From: Hyphomicrobiales bacterium
GTDB taxonomy: Bacteria > Pseudomonadota > Alphaproteobacteria > Rhizobiales > Rhizobiaceae
Assembly: GCA_017305935.1 (NCBI GenBank)
Contig: JAFKJU010000007.1
Location: 62,001 to 126,000 of the forward strand
DNA: 64,000 nucleotides
Direction of reading: 5' to 3'
Shown one piece after another: positions 1-8,952 of this stretch. The notes under the pieces were generated by a model. That model was given only the letters and a program-made list of their open reading frames with translations, did no database searches and was not told the DNA's origin. Made by a program: the position numbers and the translations under genes. Position 1 is the stretch's first letter. The number at the start of each line of letters is the position of its first letter.

Positions 1-35
1 TTTCGGCGCCTTTTCCATGTGGTTCTTCGGGACGA

Positions 36-1403
36 TCAGTCCTTCGCTTCGGCCCAGACCTTGTCCAGCCCCTTGCGCAGGGTGGAGACCATCAGGTCGA
101 CGTCCTCTTCGGTGATGGTCAGCGGCGGCGAGGCGAGCATGCGGTCGCCGGTGGCGCGCAGGATGACGCCGTTCTCGACGCAGACATTGCGCACCATGGT
201 GCCGATATCGTCCGGCTTGGCGTAACGCTGGCGCGTCTTCTTGTCCTTGGCGAGTTGCAGGCCGGCCATCAGGCCGACGGAGACGGTTTCACCGACCATG
301 TCGTGGTCGGCAAGGCTGCCCCAAGCCTTGGCGAAATAGGGGCCGATATCGTCGCGCACGCGCTCGACCAGCTTTTCTTCCTCGATGATGCGCAGGTTTT
401 CCAGCGCCGCCGCGGCGCAGACCGGATGGCCGGAATAGGTGAAGCCGTGGAAGAAATCGCCGACCTCGTTGATCATCACGTCGGCGACGCGGTCGCTGAC
501 CAGCACGCCGCCGATCGGCAGGTAGCCGGAGGACAGGCCCTTGGCGACCGGGCAGAGATCCGGCTCGATGCCGTAATGCTGATGGCCGAACCACGAGCCG
601 AGACGGCCGAAGCCGCAGATGACTTCGTCGGCGACCAGCAGGATGTTGCGCTCCTTGCAGATGCGGGCGATTTCCGGCCAGTAGGTTTCCGGCGGAACGA
701 TGACGCCGCCGGCGCCCTGGATCGGCTCGGCGACGAAGGCGGCAACGTTGTCCTCGCCGAGTTCGTCGATCTTCTCTTCCAGCTCGCGGGCGATCTTCAG
801 GCCGAATTCGGCCGGCGACAGGTCGCCGCCCTCGGCATACCAGTAGGGCTGGTTGATATGGGCGATGCCGGGGATCGGCAGGTTGCCCTGCTCATGCATC
901 CATTTCATGCCGCCGAGGCTGGCGCCGGCAACCGTCGAGCCGTGATAGCCGTTCTTGCGGGAAATCACCGTCGTCTTGGTGGGATGGCCGAGCGCCTTCC
1001 AGTAGACGCGGGCCATGCGGAACCAGGTGTCGTTGGCTTCCGAGCCGGAGCCGGCGAAGAAGACGTGGTTCAAATGCGGGCCGGCATGGGCGGTGATCTT
1101 TTCCGCCAGCAGGATGGTCGGCTCGGTCGTGGTGCCGAAGAAGGTGTTGTAATAGGGCAGTTCGTTCATCTGGCGATAGACGGCGTCGGCGATCTCCTTG
1201 CGGCCATAGCCGATATTGACGCACCACAGGCCGGCAAAAGCATCGAGATATCTCTTGCCGTGATTGTCGAAGACATGCACCCCTTCGGCTCGCTGGATGA
1301 TCCGCGTTCCGGCGGCATTCAGCTTCTTCATATCCGTGAACGGATGCAGGTGATGGGCCGCATCGATCGCGCCGAGATTGGATTGGGCAACATGTGTGTT
1401 CAT
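36..1403 (-). CDS. Class III (omega) aminotransferase, probably amine/putrescine-pyruvate type
   Basis: PLP-dependent class III aminotransferase of 455 residues. It carries the family order: an N-terminal YLDAFAGLWCVNIGYG segment, the GSEANDTWFRMAR cofactor phosphate region, the VADEVICGFGRLG aspartate motif and the lysine in LCPVAKGLSSGYLPIGG that forms the Schiff base. The start at 1403 is chosen because GAGGAT lies just upstream; a longer frame to 1577 has no family similarity in its extra residues. It is divergent from a glutamine-synthetase-like gene 198 bases away. That pairing is typical of polyamine catabolism (SpuC/PuuA style), so a putrescine- or omega-amino-acid:pyruvate role is inferred; the exact substrate is not shown by sequence. 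Confidence 0.9.
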   Translation of the reverse strand: MNTHVAQSNLGAIDAAHHLHPFTDMKKLNAAGTRIIQRAEGVHVFDNHGKRYLDAFAGLWCVNIGYGRKEIADAVYRQMNELPYYNTFFGTTTEPTILLAEKITAHAGPHLNHVFFAGSGSEANDTWFRMARVYWKALGHPTKTTVISRKNGYHGSTVAGASLGGMKWMHEQGNLPIPGIAHINQPYWYAEGGDLSPAEFGLKIARELEEKIDELGEDNVAAFVAEPIQGAGGVIVPPETYWPEIARICKERNILLVADEVICGFGRLGSWFGHQHYGIEPDLCPVAKGLSSGYLPIGGVLVSDRVADVMINEVGDFFHGFTYSGHPVCAAAALENLRIIEEEKLVERVRDDIGPYFAKAWGSLADHDMVGETVSVGLMAGLQLAKDKKTRQRYAKPDDIGTMVRNVCVENGVILRATGDRMLASPPLTITEEDVDLMVSTLRKGLDKVWAEAKD

Positions 1404-1601
1404 GACAATATCCTCGCCACAGTCAGGCCGTGCGAACGGCGACAGGCGGCGCTTTTGCCGCCCCTGCGCTGACTTGCTGATTGAAGGCAGATTGATCGCG
1501 CGCCGAAGATGACGCGACAAATTCGGATTTGCAAGGGATTGCGCAGAATTGTTTTTCGCTCGTATAACAGAAAGCAAGTTTTTCCTTTGTGAGCATCATC
1601 C
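1404..1601. promoter_or_regulatory. Divergent promoter region, aminotransferase / GS-like gene
   Basis: A 198-base non-coding spacer between two genes read outwards, so it must hold both promoters. The stretch nearest the GS-like gene (about 1550-1600) is AT-richer than its surroundings. No operator could be assigned to a known regulator. Confidence 0.5.
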
Positions 1602-2957
1602 ATGACAGACGCTTCCTCTTCCGCCGGCACATCCGTTGTCGGCGCTCCGCCGCGTATCGAAATCCTTCTCGTCGGCATGAACGGCGACCTGCGCGGCAAG
1701 CAGATCCCCCTGGAAGCGGAAAAGAAGGTCTGGGAAGGCAGCGTGCGCTTGCCCTCCTCCACCCAGTCGCTGGACATCTGGGGCGACGACAATGACGACC
1801 TCACCGGCCTGTCGCTGTCGATCGGCGACCCGGACGGCGTGTGTATTCCCGACCGGCGTTCGCATGCGCCGATGCCCTGGGCCCCGGCCGGCTCGACCCA
1901 GGTGCTGGCAACCATGCATGAGCTCGACGGCACGCCCAGCTTCATGGACCCGCGCGCCATCCTCGCCTCGGTGCTGAAGAAATACGACGCGCGCGGCCTG
2001 ACGCCGGTCGTCGCCACCGAGCTGGAATTCTACGTGGTCGAAGACGACTGGCGCGAGACCGGCCGCCCGCGTCCGCCGCAACGCCTTACCTATCGCGGCC
2101 AGCCGAACGGCTATCAGCTCTACGACATGTCCGCCGTCGATGCGCTCGAAGGCTATCTGCAGACGCTGCGCAGCTGGGCCAAGGCTCAAGGCCTGCCGGC
2201 CGACGCCACCACGGCGGAATTCGGCCCCGGCCAGTTCGAGATCAACCTGCTGCACCGCCCGGATGCGCTGGCTGCCGCCGACGATTGCATCTACCTCAAG
2301 CGTCTTGCCGAACAGGCGGCCCGCCATCACGGGCTGAAATCCACCTGCATGGCCAAGCCCTATGCCGAGCACGCCGGCTCCGGCCTGCATGTCCATGCCA
2401 GCGTCATCGACAAGGACGGGAAGAACGTGCTCGACGCCAAGGGCGGCGATCCCAAGCGCCTGAAATCCGTCTGCGCCGGCATGCTCCAGACGATGCGCGA
2501 CGCGCAACTCATCTTCGCGCCGTTCGCCAATTCCTATCGCCGCTTCCAGCCCGGCTCCTTCGCGCCGGTCGATCTCACCTGGGGCTTCGGCAATCGCGGC
2601 ACGGCGATCCGCATCCCCGACAAGGACGGCCCGGCCGCCCGCGTCGAGCATCGCGTCGCCGGCGCCGACGCCAATCCGCACCTGCTGCTGGCCGCGATCC
2701 TCGGCGGCATGCTGCTCGGTCTCGACAACGACCTCGATCCCGGCCCGGCGACGGAGCCTGGCGTCGAAAGCCATGCCGAACGGCTGACCTACGATTTCCT
2801 GGCGGCAGTCGAGCAATTCTCCGCCTCCGCCTTCATCGCCGATACCTTCGGCGAGGAGTATCGCAAGCTCTACGGCGTCACCAAGCGCAAGGAAGCCCTG
2901 CTCTACCTGAAGACCATTTCGGACTTCGACTACCAGACCTATCTGCCGCGTCTCTGA
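1602..2957 (+). CDS. Glutamine synthetase family protein (gamma-glutamyl-amine ligase-like)
   Basis: A 451-residue glutamine-synthetase-fold enzyme. Visible family landmarks are TELEFYVVED (metal-binding glutamates), EFGPGQFEINLLH, the GSGLHVHAS metal/ATP loop and RRFQPGSFAPVDLTWGFGNRGTAIRIP near the active site. The N-terminus differs from true GlnA and the protein resembles PuuA-type ligases that glutamylate amines. Divergence from an omega-aminotransferase supports use of a biogenic amine as nitrogen source (inference). It ends immediately next to the convergent lipid kinase gene with no spacer. The Shine-Dalgarno sequence is weak, so the start is the first in-frame ATG. Confidence 0.85.
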   Translation: MTDASSSAGTSVVGAPPRIEILLVGMNGDLRGKQIPLEAEKKVWEGSVRLPSSTQSLDIWGDDNDDLTGLSLSIGDPDGVCIPDRRSHAPMPWAPAGSTQVLATMHELDGTPSFMDPRAILASVLKKYDARGLTPVVATELEFYVVEDDWRETGRPRPPQRLTYRGQPNGYQLYDMSAVDALEGYLQTLRSWAKAQGLPADATTAEFGPGQFEINLLHRPDALAAADDCIYLKRLAEQAARHHGLKSTCMAKPYAEHAGSGLHVHASVIDKDGKNVLDAKGGDPKRLKSVCAGMLQTMRDAQLIFAPFANSYRRFQPGSFAPVDLTWGFGNRGTAIRIPDKDGPAARVEHRVAGADANPHLLLAAILGGMLLGLDNDLDPGPATEPGVESHAERLTYDFLAAVEQFSASAFIADTFGEEYRKLYGVTKRKEALLYLKTISDFDYQTYLPRL

Positions 2958-3929
2958 TCAGGCATCCAGTCCCGCGGGCCGGCCCGCGGGAAGCACCGCC
3001 GCGACGCGCTCGATCAGCGTCGGGGCGACCGGCGGATCGCCGACGATCACCTTCAGTTCGCCCGGATGCAGGCGCAGCGCCACGTCGCGCGGCATAGGCA
3101 GCAATTCACCGTCGATGACGCAATTGCTGCGCCCGCCCTCTTTCGGGAAATGCAGGTCGATCGATGTCGAGGCCATGGCGGTGACGTCGATATTGTCCTT
3201 CAGCCGACCGCGCAGGATATCGAAGGCCAGCCGCGCGACCCCGGCGGGCCGCATTTCCTGCGCCAGATAAAAGCCGAGCCGCCCACCCTTGAGATTGTCG
3301 GCGAACATCAGCGGATCGGGACCGAACTCGTTGTTCGACACCGAGATGGCCGAGACCGTACGATGCTGCATATGGCCGTCGACCTTGAACTCGACGTCGA
3401 AGACCGGCGGATTGAACACCACGCCGACGGCGGCGCGGGCGCTGGCGCGCATTTTCCCAAGCCGCGAGGCAAAGGTCATGGCATTGCGGTAGCGCACCAT
3501 GCGCGCATGCAGGCCGGCGGAAAACTGATGCACGAAGGATTTGCCGTTGGCGCTGCCGATATCGACGGCCTCGACATGGCCGTTGGCCAGCGTTTCGAGG
3601 ACGACGCGGATATCGAGCGGCAACTTCAACGACCGGGCGAACAGGTTCATCGTGCCGGCGGGAATGACGCCGAGCGCGATGCCGTTCTTCCAGCAGATCG
3701 AGGCGGCCGTCGAGATGGTGCCGTCGCCGCCACCGGCGATCAGCCCGTCGAGATCGCCGCTCGCCGCTTCCCGCTGCATCGTCTCGACGATATCCTTGCC
3801 CGAGACGACGACGCAGTCGAAATCGTGGCCGGCCTGACGGAAGATATGCTCGGCCAGCCTTTCATACTCGGCCATATCGGTCGTCCTGAAGGTGCCGCCG
3901 TCGCGATTGAGAAAGGCCTTTAATCTCAT
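2958..3929 (-). CDS. Diacylglycerol kinase family lipid kinase
   Basis: A 323-residue protein of the DAGK catalytic-domain family (YegS/LCB5-like). The GGGDGTISTAA nucleotide-binding loop lies near residue 65, followed by GVIPAGTMNLFARSL, the canonical second motif. The family phosphorylates diacylglycerol or related lipids at the inner membrane. The start at 3929 (MRLKAFLNRDGGTF) is preferred because the N-terminus there begins the family domain; a frame extends to 4049 without similarity. The gene is convergent with the GS-like gene and abuts its stop codon. Its last codons contain a perfect 22-bp GC palindrome. Confidence 0.88.
   Translation of the reverse strand: MRLKAFLNRDGGTFRTTDMAEYERLAEHIFRQAGHDFDCVVVSGKDIVETMQREAASGDLDGLIAGGGDGTISTAASICWKNGIALGVIPAGTMNLFARSLKLPLDIRVVLETLANGHVEAVDIGSANGKSFVHQFSAGLHARMVRYRNAMTFASRLGKMRASARAAVGVVFNPPVFDVEFKVDGHMQHRTVSAISVSNNEFGPDPLMFADNLKGGRLGFYLAQEMRPAGVARLAFDILRGRLKDNIDVTAMASTSIDLHFPKEGGRSNCVIDGELLPMPRDVALRLHPGELKVIVGDPPVAPTLIERVAAVLPAGRPAGLDA
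2970..2991. terminator. 22-bp perfect GC palindrome at convergent gene ends
   Basis: A perfect inverted repeat (arms CCCGCGGGCC / GGCCCGCGGG plus one flanking T:A pair) inside the last codons of the lipid kinase, 13 bases beyond the stop of the convergent GS-like gene. It could act as a bidirectional transcription barrier. It lacks a T-run, so terminator function is only inferred. Confidence 0.35.
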
Positions 3930-4195
3930 ATGCCAACCGTTTCGTGCCTGGTTTGCGATCCGGGGACTGAGATAGTTGCTGCCCTTGGAAGTTAAAAGGG
4001 TATCTGATGCAACCAGCCCACAGCTGACCAAAAATTTGCCGCAGCGCAAAAAATGCCTCTCGACGCGCGCCCGCCTTGGACCGATAAAGGGCGAAATTGC
4101 TTTGACAGCCTTATTTCCCCATCGTGCGGCCCGAAAACCGGCGCTCCTGCCCGACGTGGCAGCGAAACGCCGTTTGCGCGCCTCAAGAGGATATC

Positions 4196-5464
4196 ATGAC
4201 GAAATTCGCCGCCATCGACCTGGATTCGCCGGGCCAATCGACCGATTCGCAAGATCAGGATCATGTTCAGGCGCCCGTTGCCGTTCCGGCCCCGGTTTCG
4301 CGGCTGGCCGCCATCCTGATCGAGCTGGCGCTGGCCGTCGGCGGCTTCGGCATCGGCACCGGCGAATTCGCCATCATGGGCCTGCTGCCCAACATGGCCT
4401 CGGAATTTGGCGTCACCCCGTCGCAGGCAGGCTATGTCATCAGCGCCTATGCGCTCGGCGTCGTCATCGGTGCGCCGGTGATTGCGGTCGCGGCGGCGCG
4501 CATGGCGCGGCGCGACCTGCTGTTGCTGCTGATGGGCATTTTCGCGGTCGGCAATATTTTCAGTGCGCTGGCGCCGAGCTTCGAAAGCTTCGCCCTGCTG
4601 CGCTTCGTCACCGGCCTGCCGCATGGCGCCTATTTCGGCGTCGCGGCCCTGGTCGCCGCCTCGCTTGCGCCGCCGCACAAGCGGGCGAGCGCCGTCGGCC
4701 GCGTCATGCTCGGCCTCACCGTGGCCACACTGGTGGGAACGCCGGTCGCCACCTTCTTCGGCCAGGCTTTCAGCTGGCGCATCGCCTTCCTCGCGGTCGG
4801 GGCCATCGGACTGCTGACGGTGGCACTGATCTTCCTTTACCTGCCCAGGGACACTGTGGCGGAAGGCGCGAGCTTCAAGCGCGAACTCGGCGCCTTCAAG
4901 CGCAAGCAGGTGTGGTTGACGCTCGGCATCGCCGCCGTCGGTTATGGCGGCATGTTCGCGGTCTTCACCTACATCGCCTCGACGGCGACCAAGGTGGCGA
5001 TGATGCCGGAAAGCATGGTCTCGGTGCTGATGGCGCTGTTCGGCGTCGGCATGATCACCGGCAATATCGTCGGCGGCTGGCTGGCCGACCGCTCGATCAT
5101 GAACACCATCGGCGGCTCGATCCTCTACAACATCGTCATCCTCACGCTGTTCTCGCTGACGGCGGCGAGCCCGACGATGCTGTGCCTCTGCACCTTCCTG
5201 ATCGGCTGCGGCTTCGCCGCCGGCCCGGCGATCCAGACGCGGCTGATGGATGTCGCCGCCGACGCGCAGACGCTGGCCGCCGCCTCCAATCATTCCGCCT
5301 TCAACATCGCCAATGCGCTTGGCGCCTGGCTCGGCGGCCTCGTCATCGCCTGGGGCTACGGCTTCGCCGCCACCGGCTTTGTCGGCGCACTCCTGTCGAT
5401 TGCGGGCGCGGGCGTATTTGCCGTCTCCTACATCTTGGATCGCAAGGAAAAGGCGCGCGCCTGA
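4196..5464 (+). CDS. MFS transporter, DHA1/AraJ-like
   Basis: A 422-residue major facilitator protein with about twelve hydrophobic segments. The N-terminal signature GTGEFAIMGLLPNMASEFGV followed by SQAGYVISAYALGVVIGAP is typical of DHA1 arabinose/purine/drug efflux members (AraJ, NepI, YdhP). The central cytoplasmic loop carries KRELGAFKRKQVW. The start at 4196 has AAGAGGA five bases upstream; the longer frame to 4124 lacks a ribosome site. It is divergent from the lipid kinase across 266 bases and convergent with the frameshifted Lrp gene. Substrate unknown. Confidence 0.88.
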   Translation: MTKFAAIDLDSPGQSTDSQDQDHVQAPVAVPAPVSRLAAILIELALAVGGFGIGTGEFAIMGLLPNMASEFGVTPSQAGYVISAYALGVVIGAPVIAVAAARMARRDLLLLLMGIFAVGNIFSALAPSFESFALLRFVTGLPHGAYFGVAALVAASLAPPHKRASAVGRVMLGLTVATLVGTPVATFFGQAFSWRIAFLAVGAIGLLTVALIFLYLPRDTVAEGASFKRELGAFKRKQVWLTLGIAAVGYGGMFAVFTYIASTATKVAMMPESMVSVLMALFGVGMITGNIVGGWLADRSIMNTIGGSILYNIVILTLFSLTAASPTMLCLCTFLIGCGFAAGPAIQTRLMDVAADAQTLAAASNHSAFNIANALGAWLGGLVIAWGYGFAATGFVGALLSIAGAGVFAVSYILDRKEKARA

Positions 5465-5467
5465 TCC

Positions 5468-5937
5468 TTAACGTTCGGGAAGCTTCAACGGGCCGCCGGT
5501 CTTGATCGAGCGGATGGCGAAGTTGGAGCGGATGTCGGTGACGCCCGGCATGGTCAGCAGGGTTTCGGTCAGCAACCGTTCATAGGCGGAGAGGTCTTCG
5601 ACCACCACCTCCGCCAGGAAATCCGCATTGCCGGAAATCAGGAAGCAGGAGACCACCTCGGGTATGGCGAGCAGCGCCTCCTGCTGCGCCTGCGCATTGT
5701 CGCGCGAATGCAGCCCGACCTTGATTTCGACGAAGACGGTGAGGCCGAGCCCCACTTCCTTGCGGTCGATATCGGCGCGATAGCCGCGCAGGATGCCGGA
5801 TTTTCCAGATTGCGGATGCGCCTGAGGCAGGGCGACGGCGACAGGTTCACCTTTTCGGCGATTTCGACATTGGTAGCGCGCGCATCGTTTTGCAGCAGCT
5901 TGAGGATGGCGATATCGAATTTATCGAGATTTGGCAT
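5468..5937 (-). pseudogene. Lrp/AsnC-type transcriptional regulator, broken by a one-base deletion
   Basis: Two frames together make one Lrp-family regulator. The N-terminal helix-turn-helix (MPNLDKFDIAILKLLQNDAR, then NLSPSPCLRRIRNLE) is read from 5937. The C-terminal ligand-binding RAM domain (VGLGLTVFVEIKVGLHSRD to the end at 5468) is read in another frame. Adding one base at the TTTT run at 5811-5814 restores a continuous 156-residue protein, the normal Lrp length, with the expected EKSGILRGYRADIDRKEVG junction. The total span of 470 bases is one short of 157 codons. GGAG precedes the start. Either a recent mutation or a homopolymer sequencing error; the pristine flanks favour a very recent event or an error. 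It is divergent from an EamA permease it would be expected to control. Confidence 0.85.
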
Positions 5938-5962
5938 AATCGGGAACTCCACGCATTTATAT

Positions 5963-5980
5963 TGGCAGGATATTGCGCCA
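5963..5980. promoter_or_regulatory. Candidate operator between Lrp-type gene and EamA permease
   Basis: An 18-base imperfect dyad with TGGC/GCCA ends in the AT-richer centre of the 146-base divergent spacer, 26 bases upstream of the Lrp-type start. Position fits autoregulation and control of the permease by the Lrp-type protein. The match to an Lrp box is weak. Confidence 0.3.
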
Positions 5981-6083
5981 GTGGGGAATTTCAAGCCACA
6001 GAACGCAAGGACATGCCCTGCCCCGCAGCGCTAGAGTTCGGTCATCGTCATCGTCATCGCTTCCAGCGACAAGGATCGGACCC

Positions 6084-6986
6084 ATGGCCCTCGTTACCGA
6101 CATTCACACCGACACTCCCTCGCAGGCTACCGGCTATGCCGGGGCCGTCGTCACCGTGCTGATCTGGGCGGCCTGGATGCTGGCGACGCGCCAATCGGCC
6201 GCGACATCGCTGAACTCCATCGATATCGGCCTGATCCGCTTCGGCATTCCGGCACTGGTGCTGGCGCCGGTCTGGTGGCGCACCGGACTTCTGCCGCGCG
6301 GTGTGCCCCTGCGCATCCTGCTGCCGATGGTGGCAGGCTCGGGCATCGTCTTCCTGCATGTGGCGGCAACGGCATTGCAGGTGACGCCGGCCGGCCCGGC
6401 CGCCATCCTGCTCGGCGGCGCCATGCCGCTCGCGACAGCGCTGATCGGCATACTCCTCTTCGGCGAGCGGCCGGATCGGATGCGGCTGCTCGGCCTTAGC
6501 GGCATCGTCGCCGGCGTCGCCATCCTGCTGGCCGGCAGCCTGACGGGCAGCGGCATGACGCTTGGCGGTCTCGTGCTGCTGCCGCTCGGCGCCCTGCTCT
6601 GGGCCGGCTTCACCCATGCCTTCCGCCGGTCTGGGCTAAGCGCCCTGCAGGGTGCGGCGATCATCGCCGCCTGGTCCTTCCTGCTCAACCTGCCGCTGGT
6701 CGCCGTCTTCGGCCAGCATGTGACCCAGGCAAGCCTTGCCGAGCTGCTGCCGCAGGTCCTGAGCCAGGGCATCCTCTCCGGCCTCGTCGCGACCCTGGCC
6801 TATGGCACCGCGATCCGGGCGCTCGGCGGTTCGCAGGCCGCCGCCTTCACGGCGCTGACACCGGTGCTGGCGACGCTCGGCAGCGGCTATCTGCTCGGCG
6901 AGCCGGTTGGTCTCACCGCCCTGCTCGCTGCCCTTGTCACCGGCGCCGGTGTCGCGCTTTCCACGGGTATCCTGTCGAAGTCCTGA
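6084..6986 (+). CDS. EamA/DMT family permease
   Basis: A 300-residue inner-membrane protein with about ten hydrophobic segments in two EamA repeats; conserved elements are WAAWMLATRQSA and LGGAMPLATALIGILLFGERPDRMRLLGLSGIVAGVAILL. DMT members export amino acids or metabolites. The start at 6084 has AAGGATCGG upstream; a frame extends to 5973 but its extra residues are not hydrophobic. It is divergent from an Lrp-type regulator, an arrangement usual for amino-acid exporters, so amino-acid export is inferred. A strong hairpin follows the stop. Confidence 0.87.
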   Translation: MALVTDIHTDTPSQATGYAGAVVTVLIWAAWMLATRQSAATSLNSIDIGLIRFGIPALVLAPVWWRTGLLPRGVPLRILLPMVAGSGIVFLHVAATALQVTPAGPAAILLGGAMPLATALIGILLFGERPDRMRLLGLSGIVAGVAILLAGSLTGSGMTLGGLVLLPLGALLWAGFTHAFRRSGLSALQGAAIIAAWSFLLNLPLVAVFGQHVTQASLAELLPQVLSQGILSGLVATLAYGTAIRALGGSQAAAFTALTPVLATLGSGYLLGEPVGLTALLAALVTGAGVALSTGILSKS

Positions 6987-6992
6987 AATGCA

Positions 6993-7027
6993 AAAAGCGC
7001 GTGCCGGGCGAACCGGCACGCGCTTTT
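6993..7027. terminator. Bidirectional rho-independent terminator
   Basis: An 11-bp perfect GC stem (6997-7007 with 7013-7023) with a GCGAA loop, flanked by an A-run on the left and TTTT on the right. It lies between the convergent EamA permease and binding-protein genes and fits both. Confidence 0.85.
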
Positions 7028-7061
7028 CCTGTCTCCGGCGCGGTATGCGCTCAAAAACGGC

Positions 7062-8060
7062 TCAGAGCGCCGCCTTGATCTTTTCCGCGGCTTCCGGCGA
7101 GACCCACTTGCTCCAGAGGTCTTCGTTTTCCTTCAGGAAATGCTTGGCGCCATCGTCACCGCTTGCCTGATTGTCGGTCATCCAGGCCATCAGCTTGTTG
7201 ACGGTGACGTTGGTCCAGGCGCGCTTGTTGAGGTAATCCATGACCTCGGGGCCGGCCTTCTCGGAGAAGGGCTTGGCGACCAGCGTCTTGACCGTGTCCT
7301 TCGGCCAGTCGTTCTTCTTCGGATCGGGGCATTCGGCAACCGTGTTGCAACGCTTCCATTCGGCCGCGTCATAGGGCACGCCATGCTCGAGCTTCACCAT
7401 CTCGTATTTGCCGAGCAGCGCGGTCGGAGCCCAGTAATAGCCGACCCAGCCCTGCTTGCGCTCGTAAGCCTTGGCGATGGAGCCATCGAGGCCGGCAGCC
7501 GAGCCGGTATCGATCAGCGTGAACTTCGCCGCTTCGCCGCCATAGGCCTTGAAGAGCTGCGCTGTCACCACCGTGCCGCCCCAGCCCTGCGGGCCGTTAT
7601 GCACGGCGCCCTTGCTGGCGTCTTCCGGGTCGGGGAAGAGTTCCGGGTGCTTCAGCGCGTCGTCGATGGTCTTGATGTCGGGATGGGCGTCAGCGATGTA
7701 TTTCGGGATCCACCAACCCTGCACGGCGCCATCGGAAAGTGCGGTTGCAGCGCCGATCAGCTTGCCATCGTCGAGGCCACGCTTGACGACGTCCGGCAAC
7801 AGGTCGACCCAGCCTTCCGGGGCCAGATCCGGGGCGCCCTTCTCGACCATCGAGGTGATGGTCGGCACGGTGTCGCCGACGATGATTTCGGCCTTGCAGC
7901 CATAGCCCTCGTTGAGGATGAACTTGTCGAGGCTGGCGAGCACTTCGGCGCTCTGCCAGTTCATGCTGGCAATGGTGACATCGCCGCAGGCGGCGTTGGC
8001 TGCGCCACCGAACCCGATGAGGCCGACGGCAAGGCAGGTCGTTGCAAGCAGTTTCTTCAT
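7062..8060 (-). CDS. Glycine betaine/choline-type ABC transporter substrate-binding protein
   Basis: A 332-residue periplasmic binding protein of the OpuAC/ProX family. A clear Sec signal peptide (MKKLLATTCLAVGLIGFGG, cleavage after ANA) is followed by DVTIASMNWQSAEVLASLDK, and aromatic ligand-cage residues are visible in GWWIPKYIAD and GWVGYYWAPTALL. AAGGGA precedes the ATG at 8060. It likely captures quaternary amines such as betaine or choline for osmoprotection or carbon use. No permease or ATPase gene is adjacent, so it must work with a transporter encoded elsewhere. Confidence 0.87.
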   Translation of the reverse strand: MKKLLATTCLAVGLIGFGGAANAACGDVTIASMNWQSAEVLASLDKFILNEGYGCKAEIIVGDTVPTITSMVEKGAPDLAPEGWVDLLPDVVKRGLDDGKLIGAATALSDGAVQGWWIPKYIADAHPDIKTIDDALKHPELFPDPEDASKGAVHNGPQGWGGTVVTAQLFKAYGGEAAKFTLIDTGSAAGLDGSIAKAYERKQGWVGYYWAPTALLGKYEMVKLEHGVPYDAAEWKRCNTVAECPDPKKNDWPKDTVKTLVAKPFSEKAGPEVMDYLNKRAWTNVTVNKLMAWMTDNQASGDDGAKHFLKENEDLWSKWVSPEAAEKIKAAL

Positions 8061-8280
8061 GTCTCGTTCCCTTGATCTGGCGGTGTGTGACATCCGCACA
8101 CGACCGGCGCACCGCCGCGCCCAATCCTGCACATGCGAAGCGAGGCCGTTCAACAATCCCGAACGGATCGCCCGACCTTTCTTTTCAATCGCATGGCAGT
8201 CTTGCATGACGGGTGCGCGATGTCGCTCCAGATGCGCCTCGATCTGACACGGCTGCGACATGAAGCAGCGGCGAGCGCCG

Positions 8281-8308
8281 AAAAGCCCGCGTGAAGGCGC
8301 GGGCTTTT
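8281..8308 (-). terminator. Rho-independent terminator after L,D-transpeptidase gene
   Basis: A perfect 11-bp stem, AAAAGCCCGCG with CGCGGGCTTTT, separated by a six-base loop. It lies 27 bases beyond the stop of the minus-strand transpeptidase gene. Confidence 0.8.
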
Positions 8309-8334
8309 CGTATTCCGCTTCTATTTGCAGCGCA

Positions 8335-8952
8335 TCAGGCCTGCAGGACAACGACCTTGGTGCCGGGTTTCACGCGTTCGTAGAGATCGATGACATCGTG
8401 GTTCAGCATGCGCACGCAGCCGCTCGACATCGCCTGGCCGATCGACCAGGGCTGGTTGGTGCCGTGAATGCGGAACATGGTGTCGTTGCCACCGCGATAA
8501 AGATAGATCGCGCGGGCGCCGAGCGGATTGGTGAGCCCGCCAGGCAGGCCGCCGGCATATTTCAGGTTTTTCTGCGGATCGCGACGGATCATGTTGGGCG
8601 TCGGCGTCCAGCTCGGCCATTCGGCCTTGCGGCCGACATAGGCATTGCCGGCGAGCGCATAGCCTTCGCGCCCGACGCCGATGCCGTAACGCATCGCCCG
8701 GCCGGCGCCGAGTACGTAATAGAGACGGCGCGCCGGCGTGTCGACGACGATGGTGCCCGGCGCCTGCTCGGTCGCATAGGCGACTTCCTGGCGGCGCAGC
8801 TCCGGCTTGACCTTTTCCAGCGGCATCGCCGGCATGGGATGCTTCTCGTCCGGGCGAGGACCGTAATTGGCCAGTTGGCTGGAGGTCTGCGCGGTACAGC
8901 CGGCCAGCATGGCGGACAATCCGAGCAACAGGTGGCGGCGGGAAATCGACAT
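8335..8952 (-). CDS. L,D-transpeptidase (YkuD) lipoprotein
   Basis: A 205-residue envelope enzyme. The N-terminus has a twin-arginine-like SRRHLLLGLSAMLAGC sequence ending in a lipobox (LAGC), so it is probably a lipid-anchored periplasmic protein. The YkuD domain begins near IVVDTPARRLYYVLG and contains the catalytic HGTNQPWSIGQAMSSGCVRM motif with the nucleophilic cysteine. Family members form 3-3 peptidoglycan cross-links or attach proteins to peptidoglycan; rhizobial genomes carry many paralogues, so the specific role is unknown. A strong terminator follows. Confidence 0.9.
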   Translation of the reverse strand: MSISRRHLLLGLSAMLAGCTAQTSSQLANYGPRPDEKHPMPAMPLEKVKPELRRQEVAYATEQAPGTIVVDTPARRLYYVLGAGRAMRYGIGVGREGYALAGNAYVGRKAEWPSWTPTPNMIRRDPQKNLKYAGGLPGGLTNPLGARAIYLYRGGNDTMFRIHGTNQPWSIGQAMSSGCVRMLNHDVIDLYERVKPGTKVVVLQA

